Part shown: in pieces, positions 9,905-20,838 of the stretch
How the letters are laid out: each line of letters starts with the position of its first letter
Numbering within the stretch: the first letter of the stretch is position 1
Source of the DNA: Forsythia viridissima
Lineage: Eukaryota; Streptophyta; Magnoliopsida; Lamiales; Oleaceae
Reading direction: 5' to 3'
NCBI GenBank assembly: GCA_030279155.1
Contig: CM059036.1
Location: 15,927,501-15,991,500 of the forward strand
Length of the DNA: 64,000 bases
Notes under the pieces: model-generated
What the model was told of the DNA's origin: nothing
Seen by the model: the letters and a program-made list of their open reading frames with translations, nothing else
Database searches by the model: none
Translations under genes and position numbers: made by a program

Positions 9905-10935
9905 AATTATCAAGAGAGCCATCGGGTTGAGATCCAACCCCCCATGGTCAGTCACCCTAGCCTTCTTAGCAGCCAAGTCTGTAGCCCGACGCTTCTTAAG
10001 ATACTTGTCAAATTCATTCGGGCCGATTTATGAATGATCGTCAACCATCCACTCTTTAGTCATGTTGATAGCAAACTGGTATGATATATAGTAGACCTGT
10101 AGACCTCTTGTATCCCGCTATGGCTTCATCACTTGCAATCTCCAACTTTTTGCGAAGCTGGTTAACCTCTTTATGAAGTCGATCGATCTCTCCATCTTTC
10201 TTCTTGGACGCAGTCGTCGCCTTGTCTAACAGAGATTGCACCGCCGCTACAACTTTCTTCTTGTCATGGTCTTTCTCGGCTGTACGCTTCTCAAATCTCT
10301 CCAAATCATGTAGTACAACCATCTGTACAAAACAAGAAAATGTTGAAATTAACTAGAAGATGAATATTAAATAAGAAAGCAATGGAGCACTATCAAAATA
10401 CAACAGCTTACCTTGCGGTGGTTGGTATACATGATACCTCGCATGGCGGCTGTTTCTTTAATTTTCAAACTGTCAATAAGTTTTTCATTCAAGCAGCCCA
10501 ACATGATCTCAGCCTCAATCGATGAGTCAACATAAGAAAATCCAAACTTCCTGAAAGCATGGACATCACTACCTCTGGTAGTACGTGGCACAGAATGAGA
10601 GACTACTGTTGTCTTAGCATTAGCTTTTCTTTTATCCGCCTGTCTCAGGTGGGTCTTAAGCATTAGTGGCAAATCGAGCCGTATCTATCACACCTCTAAG
10701 ATCAAAATTATCCATGTCTGAAAAAGAAAAATAGAGGTTGATCAAGCAAGTACATGCAAAAATAAAAAGTCAAAAAGAAAAATAAAGATATAAAAGCAGC
10801 CTACCTTCAGGTGATCCAATGTGAACTAGTCGCAAGTTCTCATTAGATATCACCTCGCTCATGTGCAACTCCGGAGGCATCAAGTGTAAAAGCTTATCTA
10901 GATGTGTCTTCAACTCATGATCAAGGTCCAGGAGA
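9905..10935 (-). pseudogene. Antisense ORF (aORF) of Tat element #1, with two intron-like gaps
   Basis: Lies downstream of pol and the 27-bp array in antisense orientation, where Tat retrotransposons carry an aORF. Minus-strand reading gives a segment with LMPPELHMSEVISNENLRLV (10935-10805), a middle segment with DNFDLRGVID and FGFSYVDSSIEAE, and a heptad-rich coiled coil (LDKATTASKKKDGEIDRLHK) at about 10322-10095. The final segment (TDLAAKKARV) ends near 9905. The segments are separated by 87 bp (10718-10804) and 89 bp (10323-10411), each starting GT, ending AG and pyrimidine-rich before the AG, like small plant introns. A frameshift near 10690 and stops near the end mark it as decayed. The usual N-terminal domain is absent; its place is taken by a MULE relic. 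Function of aORF proteins is unknown. Confidence 0.6.
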
Positions 10936-12420
10936 TCGCTTTGTGTTGGCACATACATTTTTGGATATATGTCGTATGCATAATATATTTTTGGCATTAA
11001 AATTTTTTTTCAATCGCTTAAAGAAAAGTAAGCTCTTTATCTGTAACAACGACATTAGGCAAAATATCATGATTCATCAATGTTTTCAACGTTTCCATTG
11101 CCCAGGTATAATTTTCTTCATACTCAAATTCCACCCAAAAGCAACGGAAAAAGTCATTTGGGTCGAAGTAACCCTAACAATCTCAAAAAGAGGACGTCAA
11201 TACTTGTTAGTTTTGTAAGTACATTCCATGAAAAGCACACATGGAAAGGAGTGTAATAATTCCACAGATGTCAAGTATGCAAAGAAAATGTCTCTAACCT
11301 CATCGATTTTTGCATTAGACCTATGCCACTCGATATAACTGTTTTCTCTCAACTTACTCATTAACTGTTGCATTTGTGTTTTCCTACCCTCTCAACCAAT
11401 TTATGTCTCACACGTGCATTGTAAATAGTTCTGATTATGCTAACATTATCCGAATCATGTTCTTTTAAAGTCATTAATATGTTCCTCTATTTTACCTAAC
11501 TTTTTGATATGTCTATTAAAATCTCCTTCTCTTTTATGGATTGAATTTAGCATTAGCACTTTTTTGTTTAATCTTAAAAATATAAACAATAAATATAAAT
11601 TTGACAAGAAATATCACTACCTTAGGACCGTTATAATACGACCGCTGTTCACTTGGGCTTTAGTTGCCAGCCCCCTTGTCATCAAGTCACAAACTTCCTT
11701 AACAAAAGAATTGTGTATTCCCTTGTGAAAAAAAGTGAAATCTTTAATTGATATGTTTTTTACTCTCATTATTAGTGTTGGGACACATATATAAAAAACC
11801 ACGTGTTCAATTTGAATGAAGCCCATTCTCCTTTATGTGTGATTCAAAGATGTCGCGGTAACGCGAAGAAGAGTGTTGATTCGCCTGGCTTTTGATAGAA
11901 CTTTTTTTTAAAAGTTAATAACTTTATCGTTATTACTTGATGTGGATATAGAACAGCTATTTGAAGAGTGCATTGAATCCACTAACAAATTATCTTCACA
12001 GACCAAGAACTACAAGATCACTCCTTTCATTCTGGGATGACAGAGGGATTGTACTGTTCAAGCCATTTTTTTCATGATTTTCCCAAAGGTCCTCAAATGT
12101 TGTGCCATAGGGTGATTTTGTAGTCAACACAGTATATGTACCATTCAATTGTCCTCATTTGGCAAATTTACACCATTTAGATCAAATGGACACTCACACT
12201 TATGTATTCCAACAGACATCTTCCACTTTGGTTCATGATCAAATATCTTTTATGCTTTCTATATATCTCACTGTGCTCACATCCAAATTGTATTCTAGGT
12301 TTGCGTCCATATGTACCACGCTCAGAATGTTTCACAACAATAACTAAACCAAGCCCATTTCCTACCATATGAATCCAATTAGATAATGAATCTCTACATC
12401 TAAATACCTACATTGTCAAG
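10935..12420 (-). pseudogene. Mutator-like (MULE/FAR1-type) transposase relic
   Basis: Minus-strand translation in order: a FAR1-like N-terminal part (IVVKHSERGTYGRKPRI, about 12345-12150), a linker helix region (RTIYNARVRHKL, about 11430-11400), then the transposase core with FMECTYKTNKY (11240-11208), PLFEIVRVTSTQMTFSVAF, EYEENYTWAMETLKTL, PNVVVTDKEL and finally LCIRHISKNV (about 10985-10955). This is the MULE DDE domain (PF10551) preceded by FAR1 (PF03101). The first catalytic Asp is usually DCTYKTNKY; here it is Glu. A stop follows NKY and frames shift several times, so it is inactive. The relic runs directly into the aORF of element #1 at about 10935. Confidence 0.82.
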
Positions 12421-13627
12421 GTAAACCAAAATTTTAATTAAAAAAATTGTAATAAGTGTTGGGTATTGTAAATGATAAATTTAATATTTGCTTCATTCTA
12501 ACTTGGTCCATGGTAAAGTTTTGTGTATAATCGATTATATTGAGTTGCTCATCATTTTCATTTAAAAAAAAAAGACATTAAGATTTTTATATATTTATTT
12601 TAAAAAAATAAGAATAATACGTAATATTTTGAAAGTGGAGTGTCGGTGTGATTGCTGAAATCAATTGAAATCCTCCATTTTCATTGTGTTAATTAAAATC
12701 AATTTATATTTTTGTTAGACTCAATCCAAATGAACTCACAAAATTAAAAAGAAAAGTGTTCTATTATATATTTTCTACAAATATCAACGGTTTCGAGTTT
12801 AAATTATAAAAGCACTCCTTGTTAACTTCAAACAATCAATAAGACAATTTTTATTTTGAAACCACCATAGCACAGAATTCTGTACACATTATAATTTTAC
12901 TTTATCATGTGATCAACAAAATTTGTACATCGATGAAATAGAAAACACACCCACTTTTTTTAATATATACAACTTTGAAGAATTATATATACGTCTTGTC
13001 TCTAACTTTTGAGTTTGTTTTCACTTTGAAGTTTTATATTATCGAACATGAAAATTTATAAACTTTTTTCAAAAATAAAAATAAAAATAGTTGCACGTTT
13101 GATACTAAAACATCGACATGATATGTACCCATATGAAGTCGTGGGTTAGTAACCGCATCCATTCTCGTTAACTAGTAATAAATATCAAAATAAAAAATTA
13201 ACAAGAAGATTAAAAACGTGAAAATGTAAGATATATAATCATGAAGAAAAGTATAACATGAGAGAGCTCTGTTCCACAACACACAATTTATCTTCAACAT
13301 AATATGGACTTCATTTATTTATTTATTTTTATATATACCATGGACAAAGAAAGAATATGAAACCAAACAATTTTAGAAGTCAAAATGTTAGAACTAGTTT
13401 GGAGAATATGAAACGATTCACATAATTTAAACAATTTCAAAGAAAGTATATACAACAGTTCATTCCTAAAATGCACCGTGTGAAATTGGCAAATATAAAT
13501 ATTGAAAATTTATTATGAATAAAAGTAACAAAATTCGAATGAATCAAATATTGAATATTTCTGGCAATTCAGTCTCGAGTCAGTATTAATTGGAAATTTA
13601 TATTAATGAAGAAAAATCAGTTAATAT
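12421..13627. other. AT-rich stretch without recognisable genes
   Basis: I see no coding similarity, LTR pair or tandem array here. It ends where the LTR of element #2 begins. Confidence 0.5.
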
Positions 13628-14393
13628 TGTTATCACCATATTTTGGTAAGGCATCCACGTCAGCAAGGACCTCATAAATCCTCATACAGGCCCAAGAGGA
13701 AGCCCAAGCCAGAACTCGTAAGGATCTCATAAAAGCCTCGCGAAGACCTTGCAGGCCCAATAACATGTTTGCGCTAAAGAACCAAAGTATGGCGAAGCCC
13801 ATTGGAAGTCCCACATATGCCCCGCCGAACTTCGTAAACTTCGTAAACTGCATGCAGCATAGTATTCCAGAATAACCAGAGAAGTAATTAAAGAAAGATC
13901 GTGTTTGATTAACACACGAGTTCTCACAAGGAAACCAAATAACAATCTCCTAAAGTTTAGGCAACGTGATCAACTTGAATAATGACTGAAATTTAGAAGA
14001 TTGCCTTGACGACCGATCATCTTTATCCCATAAGGAGGGAGAGCCGAATCAGATTTCTAATTGATTGTCTTCCTAAATCAATTAGAACTCTTGTGCTATA
14101 AATATAGCACCTCTGATCATTCTAAGGTACGCTTTATTAATTTCACCTTTAAACTCTGCTCAAATTTCTGCATGCTCATCTCTCCCACACCCAATTACAT
14201 TCGTCCCCATATATTGTTCTCTCTATATACTGAAAATTGACTTGATCGTTGAAGTACTGACGATCGCCGACCCCTTTTTTTTGGTGATCTTGGTGCCTAA
14301 CGGTCGTTCTAGTGTGCAGGTAACATATAGGTTGACATGAGATTGACTGGAGATCTTTTAACACATGGTTTGGTACGGAATCTGACGTCAACA
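13628..14393 (+). repeat. 5' LTR of Tat element #2
   Basis: Starts TGTTATCACC and ends GACGTCAACA just before the primer-binding site. A TATA-like ctataaatatagc lies near 14096-14108. I found no second copy in the window, so the 3' LTR is missing or beyond recognition. The left boundary is inferred from the TG alone. Confidence 0.65.
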
Positions 14394-14395
14394 GA

Positions 14396-14413
14396 TTGGC
14401 ACCAATTGTGGGA
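14396..14413 (+). promoter_or_regulatory. Primer-binding site of element #2
   Basis: attggcaccaattgtggg directly follows the LTR end. It is a mutated form of the ATTGGCGCCGTCTGTRGG site seen intact at 60001, and sets the start of the internal region. Confidence 0.7.
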
Positions 14414-14470
14414 AAAAAAACGTTACACAACTTAAACTTGTGGTAAAAACATTTTTTCTACCAGGAAGAG

Positions 14471-15250
14471 CATGACAACAGACAATTCCTTGGAGGAAAA
14501 AATCGAGTCCCATCACACAGACATGCGGTAGAAGAGCGTTCAAGATCCCCAGAACGTAGCCCACCGTAAAAGAAGGAAATAGCGACAAAAGCAGACGGTC
14601 AAACAAGAAAACCAGGACTTGAAGCTAGACAACGACCGGATAAGGACTGCGCTCGAACTACTGGAGAATCAATCTCTTCAACAGGGACCCAAGCGTAGCC
14701 GTGCCTGGTGAAGTCCTTCGAGGTCTAGCTCAGTAAAAAGCTGTCGATCTCAGGATGATCAGCAAGTGTCAAATGGCAGGAACCTTCGAAATGTAAATCC
14801 GAGGCCCTCGCATGATAACCGGTGCAGAAAATCCCTTTCTATGCCAGGAGATCTTCCAACCTTTCCTAGTGTGTTGGACAGGTTGGGGGTAGGATCATCC
14901 ATAGTGCCACCTCTACCTGCGCTGAATAGGCACACTGTGAACATCGAGGTCCACGCTGATGTGAGAAGAGATCTAAAACCTGTCCACACGATGTTCGAGG
15001 ATGATAAATAGAAGTTGGAATGCGACCTTGATGATGATGACGAGAATCTCCCATTCTCAATGGAACTAAACGCCAATGAGCTTCCCGTCAATTTCAAAAT
15101 ACCACCTATGGAGAAATATAATGAGAGAGGTGATCCCATAGATCACATCAACGTATACAAGACGAGGCTCCAGGGTAATTTTCCTGTAGTAAAATGCAAG
15201 AATTTTCACACCACCCTTACGTCCGATGCGAAGAGGTGGTACAAATCCTA
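14471..15250 (+). pseudogene. gag of Tat element #2, 3' truncated
   Basis: The likely gag start is the ATG at 14471, 75 bp after the PBS, with a stop after about 18 codons. Later frames give FPSVLDRLG (about 14855-14885) and, from 15086, the retrotransposon gag domain (PF03732) with PMEKYNERGDPIDHINVYKT and TLTSDAKRWYKS. Gag forms the particle that packages RNA. At 15245-15255 the gag domain breaks off and runs straight into RNase H sequence (QKPDTSERLIKWS). A deletion has removed the zinc-knuckle end of gag, protease, RT and the first RNase H, compared with sister element #3, where those parts occupy about 37475-39530. Confidence 0.8.
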
Positions 15251-15890
15251 CAGAAGCCTGATACATCGGAGAGATTGATAAAATGGTCAATCGAACTCAG
15301 CCAGTTCGATATTTTTTATAAGCCAAGACCTTCTGTCAAGGGACAGGCTCTAGTGGATTTCATGGCTGAGTTTGTCCATATCCCATAGGGCCTTCTCGAA
15401 GCCAAACCTCAGGAGGTACCAACATAGAAATTATATGTTGACGGATCCTCGGGCGAGGCTGGAGCAGGAACCGTGATCTTACTAATCTGTCCTAGTGGCC
15501 ATAATCTCAACTGTACGCTTCGCCTGGAGTTCAAAGCCTCAAACAATGCTGCTGAATATGAGGCACTCTTAGCAGGCTTGAGATTGGCACAAGAGATGAA
15601 AGTGAGAAAGATTTATATTTACAACGATTTGCAGCTGGTTGTCAGCCAAGTCAACGAAAACTTCATGGCCCGAGAGTAGTCAATGGTGGCGTATCTAAAG
15701 AAGACAAAAGATCTCCTATCTCACTTCAAGATGTTTAAGCTAATCTAGATTCTCCAGATTGAGAACGGCTATGCCGACGCCCTCTCCAAATTAGCAAGTA
15801 GCAAAGACTCTGAGTTGATGAGAGTCATTCCAGTTGAAAAGCTCAACAAACCCTCCATTGACGAGGCTACACCATAGAATGTTATGGTGA
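15251..15890 (+). pseudogene. Archaeal-type RNase H of Tat element #2
   Basis: Reads WSIELSQFDIFYKPRPSVKG, then QALVDFMAEF, YVDGSSGEAGAG, EFKASNNAAEYEALLAGLRL and YNDLQLVVSQVNENF. These are the RNase H I blocks with catalytic D (YVDGS) and E (AEYEA). The third catalytic Asp, SDSQLVV in relatives, appears here as NDLQLVV, so the Asp is kept but its context is altered. In-frame stops at about 15387 and 15426 interrupt it. It parallels 39541-40140 of element #3 almost block for block. Confidence 0.85.
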
Positions 15891-17122
15891 TCAACGCATT
15901 TCCCAAATGGATGAAGGAGATCATCGCGTACTTAATACATCAAGCCACACCCGACGACAAAGAAGAAGGCAAGAAACTCCGCTGGACGGCAGCAAAATTT
16001 ACCCTACATGATGGGATCCTGTTTAAAAGGGGTTTCAGCCACCCACTCCTACGCTGTATCACATAAGATGAGGCTGGCTATGTGATGAAGGAGATACACG
16101 AAGGGATCTGCAAAAACCACTTGGGAGGAATGGCTTTAGCACAGAAGGCCTTGAAGTAAGGATATTACTGGCCACATGCTTACGCAAAGAAATGCAACAA
16201 GTGCCAGAAATACGCTGTCATATCAAAACTCTCGGCTCAGAACCTCATCCCAATCACTAGTTCATGGCCCTTCGCCAAATGGGAGATTGATTTCATAGGT
16301 CATCTCCCAACTGAAAGAGGTGGGGTCAAGTTCCCGGTGGTAGCAGTGGACTACTTTACCATGTAGTGCGAGGCTGAGCCCCTGGCTAAAATTACGAAAA
16401 AGAACACGTGAAAGTTCGTCTGGAAAAACATCGTATGTCAATTCTGGATACCCCATTCCTTTGTCTCCTACAACAGTACGCAATTTGTTGGGAGGAAATT
16501 CAATTCAAACTACGATAACCTCGGTATACAGAGAGACTTCTAGACTTTATATTATCTCCAGTCCAACGGCCAAGTAGAGGCCCTCAACAAATCATCAAAT
16601 ACACTCTAAAAAGAAAATTGGAATCTGCCAAAGGAGGATGGGTCGAGGAACTGCCAGAGACTCTATGGTCATACAGAACTACGTCCCAACTACAATTGGC
16701 CAAATCTCCTTTGCCATGGCATTTGGGACCGAAGCAATGATTCCCGTCGAAATAAGCATACCTTCTCCAAAACACTTGCATTTCGATGAGGTTACCAATG
16801 AGGATCTACGTAGGGTGAATCTAGACCTGCAGGAAGAGAGATATGCGGATTCACAACTTCGCTTGGCAATATATCAGAGGAAAATGGCCAGGTACTATAA
16901 CTCCAAAGTCCAGAACAGAACCTTTCACGTCAACGAGTTCGTCATCAAAAAAGTCTTCCTGGAAAATAAAGAAGTGGGGGTCGAAACTCTTGGACCTACT
17001 TGGAAAGGACCCTATAGAATTATTGAAGAAATTTGACCCGGAACCTACAAAATAGAGGACTCGAAAGAGAATGAGATAAGACACCCCTGGAACATCACTC
17101 ACCTACGCCCATATTATCAGTA
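15891..17122 (+). pseudogene. Integrase of Tat element #2
   Basis: Starts with the linker FPKWMKEIIAYLIHQ, then the zinc finger (HLGGMALAQKAL ... CNKCQKY at about 16196-16216), the core EIDFIGHLPTERGG (first Asp), SYNSTQFVGRKF (second catalytic Asp lost: SDNGTQF in active enzymes) and SNGQVEALNK (Glu). A long open C-terminal stretch at 16638-17036 contains AFGTEAMIPVEI, HFDEVTNEDLR and LGPTWKGPYRIIEEI. It ends with HLRPYYQ near 17122. Several stops and frameshifts are present. The lost Asp means this integrase was inactive even before its frames broke, unless it decayed later. Confidence 0.88.
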
Positions 17123-17249
17123 GCCTTTTCTTTTTATTCTACGATGGCTTCTATATTTCCCAGCACTAGGCTGAATAATAGCATCTATTTCAGTTTTTGT
17201 TTAGGAATTGTATTATTTTAATAAAGTTCAGTATTTTCCAAATTATGGT

Positions 17250-17790
17250 GCTCTCTATCCAAATGTGCGAGTAAAAGAAATTTGGCATCGAAGGAGTATG
17301 GTTCACAGCTAACTCTTTCAACTCGCTGGGTAAACATTCAACTCGTAATCAATCGAATAAAGAAAATTCAACAGCGAGGGAATGTGATTCACAACCAACT
17401 CTTTCAACTCACTGGGTAAACATTCAACTCGTAATCAATCGAGTAAAAGAAATTCAGCGGCAAGGGAGTGTGGTTCGCGACCAACTCTTTCAACTCGCTG
17501 GGTAAACATTCAACGCGTAATCAATCGAGTAAAGAAAATTCGGCAGCGAGGGAATGTGATTCGCGGACAACTCTTTCAACTCGCTGGATAAACATTCAAC
17601 GCATAATCAATCGAGTAAAGAAAATTTAGCAGTGAGGAAATGTAGTTCGCAGCCAACTCCTTCAACTCGCTGGATAAACATTCAACGTGTAATCAATCAG
17701 GCAAAGAAAATTTAGCAGTGGATGAGTGTGATTCGTGGCCAACTCTTTCAACTCACTAGGTAAACAATTTACGCGTATCTGTATAAACAG
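17250..17790 (+). repeat. 86-bp tandem array of Tat element #2
   Basis: Six units marked by taaacattcaac; its positions 17331, 17417, 17503, 17589, 17675 and 17761 give a spacing of exactly 86 bp. Each unit includes caactctttcaactcgctgg and a gcgagggaatgtgattcgc-like segment. The same unit occurs in element #3 at 41490-42050, so the two are one family. Confidence 0.95.
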
Positions 17791-17903
17791 CAAAAGAAAA
17801 TCATTAAAACAACAACACTCATGATAAGGGATGCAATTTGTAAAAAAATTGTATTTATATCAGGGAGAAAGACATTAATGCAGATTACGTGGGATTATAG
17901 TTC

Positions 17904-19110
17904 CTAAGTCCCCGTCGGATCCTTGGGATCGGCACAACTAGGACCCGATAAGTCAGCCAGCAGATCCTTGACCTTCGATAGCTCTTCCAAGGCCTCGGTT
18001 AGTACTCTATCTTTGGTATGGATCATGCTTTGGCAAGACCTCAGCTGCGACTCAGCCTTTCTCTGAGCTTGAATGCACATCTTCTGGATCATTGAAGACT
18101 TGGTAATTTCATATACGGCCCGAGCCCTCGTGTCTTTGGTAATAGCGAGTTGCGTACGAAGGGCCTTATTTTCTGCACGCAATGCTTCCATATCCTCTAT
18201 ACCCACCACCTTTGAACACAGATCCTCAACCTTCATCGCAAAAACCTTATACAACTCGCAATTGAGAACATGACTCCGAACGGTATTCATCTCTGTCATT
18301 TTTATCAATTCTTGAAGATACGCGCCATCGGCCGCCTTCGCCCCTACAGCGGTCCAATATTTATAAACAGAAGCCACCACCATAGCAGATGAAGGAGACA
18401 ACTTTTCCAAAATTGCCAGGTCTAATTCGTCTCAGCGAGACCTAATATTAATACGTTCCACCCAGTCAGATAAATCAAGGGTAAGGTCCTGCGCCGCAAG
18501 GGAGGAAGTTGGAACCGATTCTGAAGTTTCTTGTGGATGAGCCACCCAACTCTTCTTGACTCATCCAGAACCAGCGCCAACATCCTCCTCTAACAAGCCC
18601 CTTTTCGGCGCTGTCCTTGGTTCCACCTCACAACCTTGGACAACCCTCTCCTTTTTATCTTGAGAATGAACGTCAGCGAATGGACTCGCAACTACTTCAG
18701 AAGGGAAAGAATACAGATCACCTTGTGCTTCTGTGACAGTAGGAGGGGATGATGAATCACTCCCAACTTCTACGACAGGGGAGAGAGAATGTGAATTGTC
18801 CCTAACTTCCACCACCAAAAGAACAACGGCCGCCAAAACAAACGCCGTACTCCCAGAGGGGAAAGAAGGTAAATCCCCAACCACCTCCACCTCCACCTCC
18901 ACCTCCACCTCCACCTCCAAAGGGACAACGGTTGTCGGAACATGCGATGTACTCACTGAAGGGAGAGAAGATGAAGCATTCCCAACCACCTCCACTGCCA
19001 AATGAATAATGGGCTCCGGATTGGGCGCCATACTCGGTGCCGGGGGTTTTTCATCCACGACTCTTCCACCCCCTATCTTGAACACAGAAATTTTGGTGAA
19101 ATGAAAACCA
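17904..19110 (-). pseudogene. Antisense ORF (aORF) of Tat element #2, lacking the central domain
   Basis: Minus-strand reading from about 19110: MPGFHFTKISVF, then MAPNPEP and a Ser/Val-rich region with a (Glu-Val)n tract coded by a ccacct hexamer run (18881-18919). A stop follows at about 18558. In the same orientation comes LSPSSAMVVASVYKYWT and a coiled coil (MEALRAENKALRTQLAITK) ending at 17904. SSAMVVASVYKYWT matches SSAIMVTSVYKYWT in the aORF at 21291-23695, so the two are homologous. The gypsy-type transposon domain between N-terminus and coiled coil in that copy is absent here. Protein role unknown; in Tat elements such ORFs lie between pol and the 3' LTR on the opposite strand, as here. 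Confidence 0.7.
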
Positions 19111-19271
19111 GGCATTACCAACAATGGTTGCGCTCTGATGCTATGGAGAGAAGAAAGAAGCGAAAGAAATTGAAACAAGTTCAACAAACGTATATATAAG
19201 AAAAGAGAAATGTCAACCGCCCAATAAATGTGGAATGTGGGGGATGTACCCAAAAAAAACCCTAAGAACAC

Positions 19272-19853
19272 GTAAAGGCTGCCTATGTTGAACGCGCATG
19301 GGAACTTGCACCATTCTGATGTAATGATGACGCATCAGTCAACATCACGCGTGGAAAAATACTTAGAAATACCTAAGTCAAAAGGCCTCGTCTATGCTAA
19401 GTAAATATGCTGATCAGAGCGCTTCGCACCAAAGGTCAACGCATTCTGATCACAACACTTTGTTATTTCACAATGGTTTATTGGTGCAAAAGTTCGCATC
19501 GAAGACGAACACACTGATCAAGCGGCTTCGCATTGTCAAGGAAGGCTTTCCAAACTGAAAATCTTGTGTTAAAGCTTCTTGAGCCTCACGAACATTAGCA
19601 AAATATTCGACGATTAAGAAAATTACAGAACAGACAAAGATTAGTGAAACTTGATTCAATTCATCATATCGCAAATTACAAAGAAGAAGAAAAGAAAAAC
19701 ATACGCTATACTACTATTACCAGCCACCTATTTAGGGTCGGCACAAGGAAGAATTCATAACCTAGCTAGTTGGTTATCTTCAAAAACACATACATTTGGC
19801 AATCAAACGTCACCAACGAGTTACTCAACTTGTCACCTCATGGCAGATTTTTA
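19272..19853. other. Non-coding part downstream of element #2
   Basis: No coding similarity. It contains several gcttcgca / acgcattctgatcaca motifs repeated irregularly at 19400-19540. It may be the remnant of the 3' untranslated region or LTR of element #2, but I see no match to the 5' LTR. Confidence 0.35.
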
Positions 19854-20240
19854 TTATACACCAGGAGATGAGTTTTTAACTTTTATCCTAGACCAATAGG
19901 TCATGTTCTGCAGACGAGCATGCTGAGGATATGCTTCCAGAAACTCTTTACCACCTTTAGCTGCAAACTTCTCACCTGTCCAAAATGTCAGCTGCTCAAG
20001 TGCGACCCTCCTAAACTTGAGAGATGCATACCTCCAAACACCATCTTTCTTTTTCGAAGGATCATAACCGGGTTCAACAACAATCCCACCGACATCGTTA
20101 ACACCTGTGACAGATAGTTGTTAGCATCTTCATTCGAATCAGGATCTTTAGAATATCTACCATTCAGGCCCACTACAGAGACACCGTTTGCGAACTCCTC
20201 GATAAGGCTATCGAGTCCCCCTCCTTCAACGGTGTCTATA
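19854..20240 (-). pseudogene. Host-gene-like coding fragment, unidentified
   Basis: Minus-strand reading gives about 125 codons of non-repetitive, gene-like protein in two frames joined at about 20095: GGGLDSLIEEFANGVSVVGL then GGIVVEPGYDPSKKKDGVWR, LKFRRVALEQLTFWTGEKFA and YPQHARLQNMTYWS, ending in a stop at 19854-19856. The composition and balanced residues differ from the repetitive protein around it, and no known transposon domain is visible. I do not recognise the family. Position between a retrotransposon aORF and a hAT MITE suggests a gene piece captured by, or caught between, elements. One frameshift shows it is not functional. It could also be a poorly known retrotransposon ORF. Confidence 0.5.
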
Positions 20241-20398
20241 ATTCTTCATTGATCTGGGACACAACTAAAACACACTTGGTTATCTGGGCACTGACTCCTG
20301 ATCCCAGAAATTATAAAGAACTTCAATGAGCTACTAACACCTATTGAACAAGATACAAAGAAACATTATCTACGCTTTTCACCAGTAAAGGTTATATC

Positions 20399-20688
20399 TA
20401 GGGATGGCAATTTACCCCGTCCCCCGCCCCCCGCCCCGTTTAAAATTTCCTCGCCCTGGATAATCGGGTATTCGGGTCGGGTACGGGGCGGGGAAAATTA
20501 CCCGAGGCAGGTTCGGGGCGGAGTAGCCCCGCCCCGAACCCGCCCCGAAATACTATTTTTTTTTAAATATTTTTAATTTTGCAAATAATGGTTACAAAAA
20601 AAAAATTAAAAAAAATATATAAACGGGGCGGTAAGCCGCCCCGCCCCGCCCCGCCCCGCCCCGACCCGACCCAACCCCGCCCCCGCCT

Positions 20689-20724
<36 letters not shown>

Positions 20725-20830
20725 GACCCGATTTAAACGGGGAACGGAGCGGGTATGGGGGTCAAAATTCCCCGACGGGGCGGGGACGGGGGGGCCGCCC
20801 CGGCCCCGACCCGCCCCGTTGCCATCCCTA
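20399..20830. mobile_element. hAT-type MITE C
   Basis: TIR tagggatggcaa at 20399-20410 and its complement ending at 20830. Flanking octamers are gttatatc (20391-20398) and gttatagc (20831-20838), seven of eight matching. The right arm includes a cgacccc tandem run near 20690-20735. Same family as MITEs A and B. Confidence 0.88.
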
Positions 20831-20838
20831 GTTATAGC

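Noticed and set aside
13628..14393. Host promoter region with TATA box
   Set aside because: Directly followed by a PBS and gag, so the TATA belongs to an LTR.
14759..15139. 126-codon minus-strand frame over gag
   Set aside because: Shadow of the plus-strand gag region with its recognisable gag domain.
17250..17790. CRISPR-like array
   Set aside because: Units are contiguous 86-bp tandem copies without distinct spacers.
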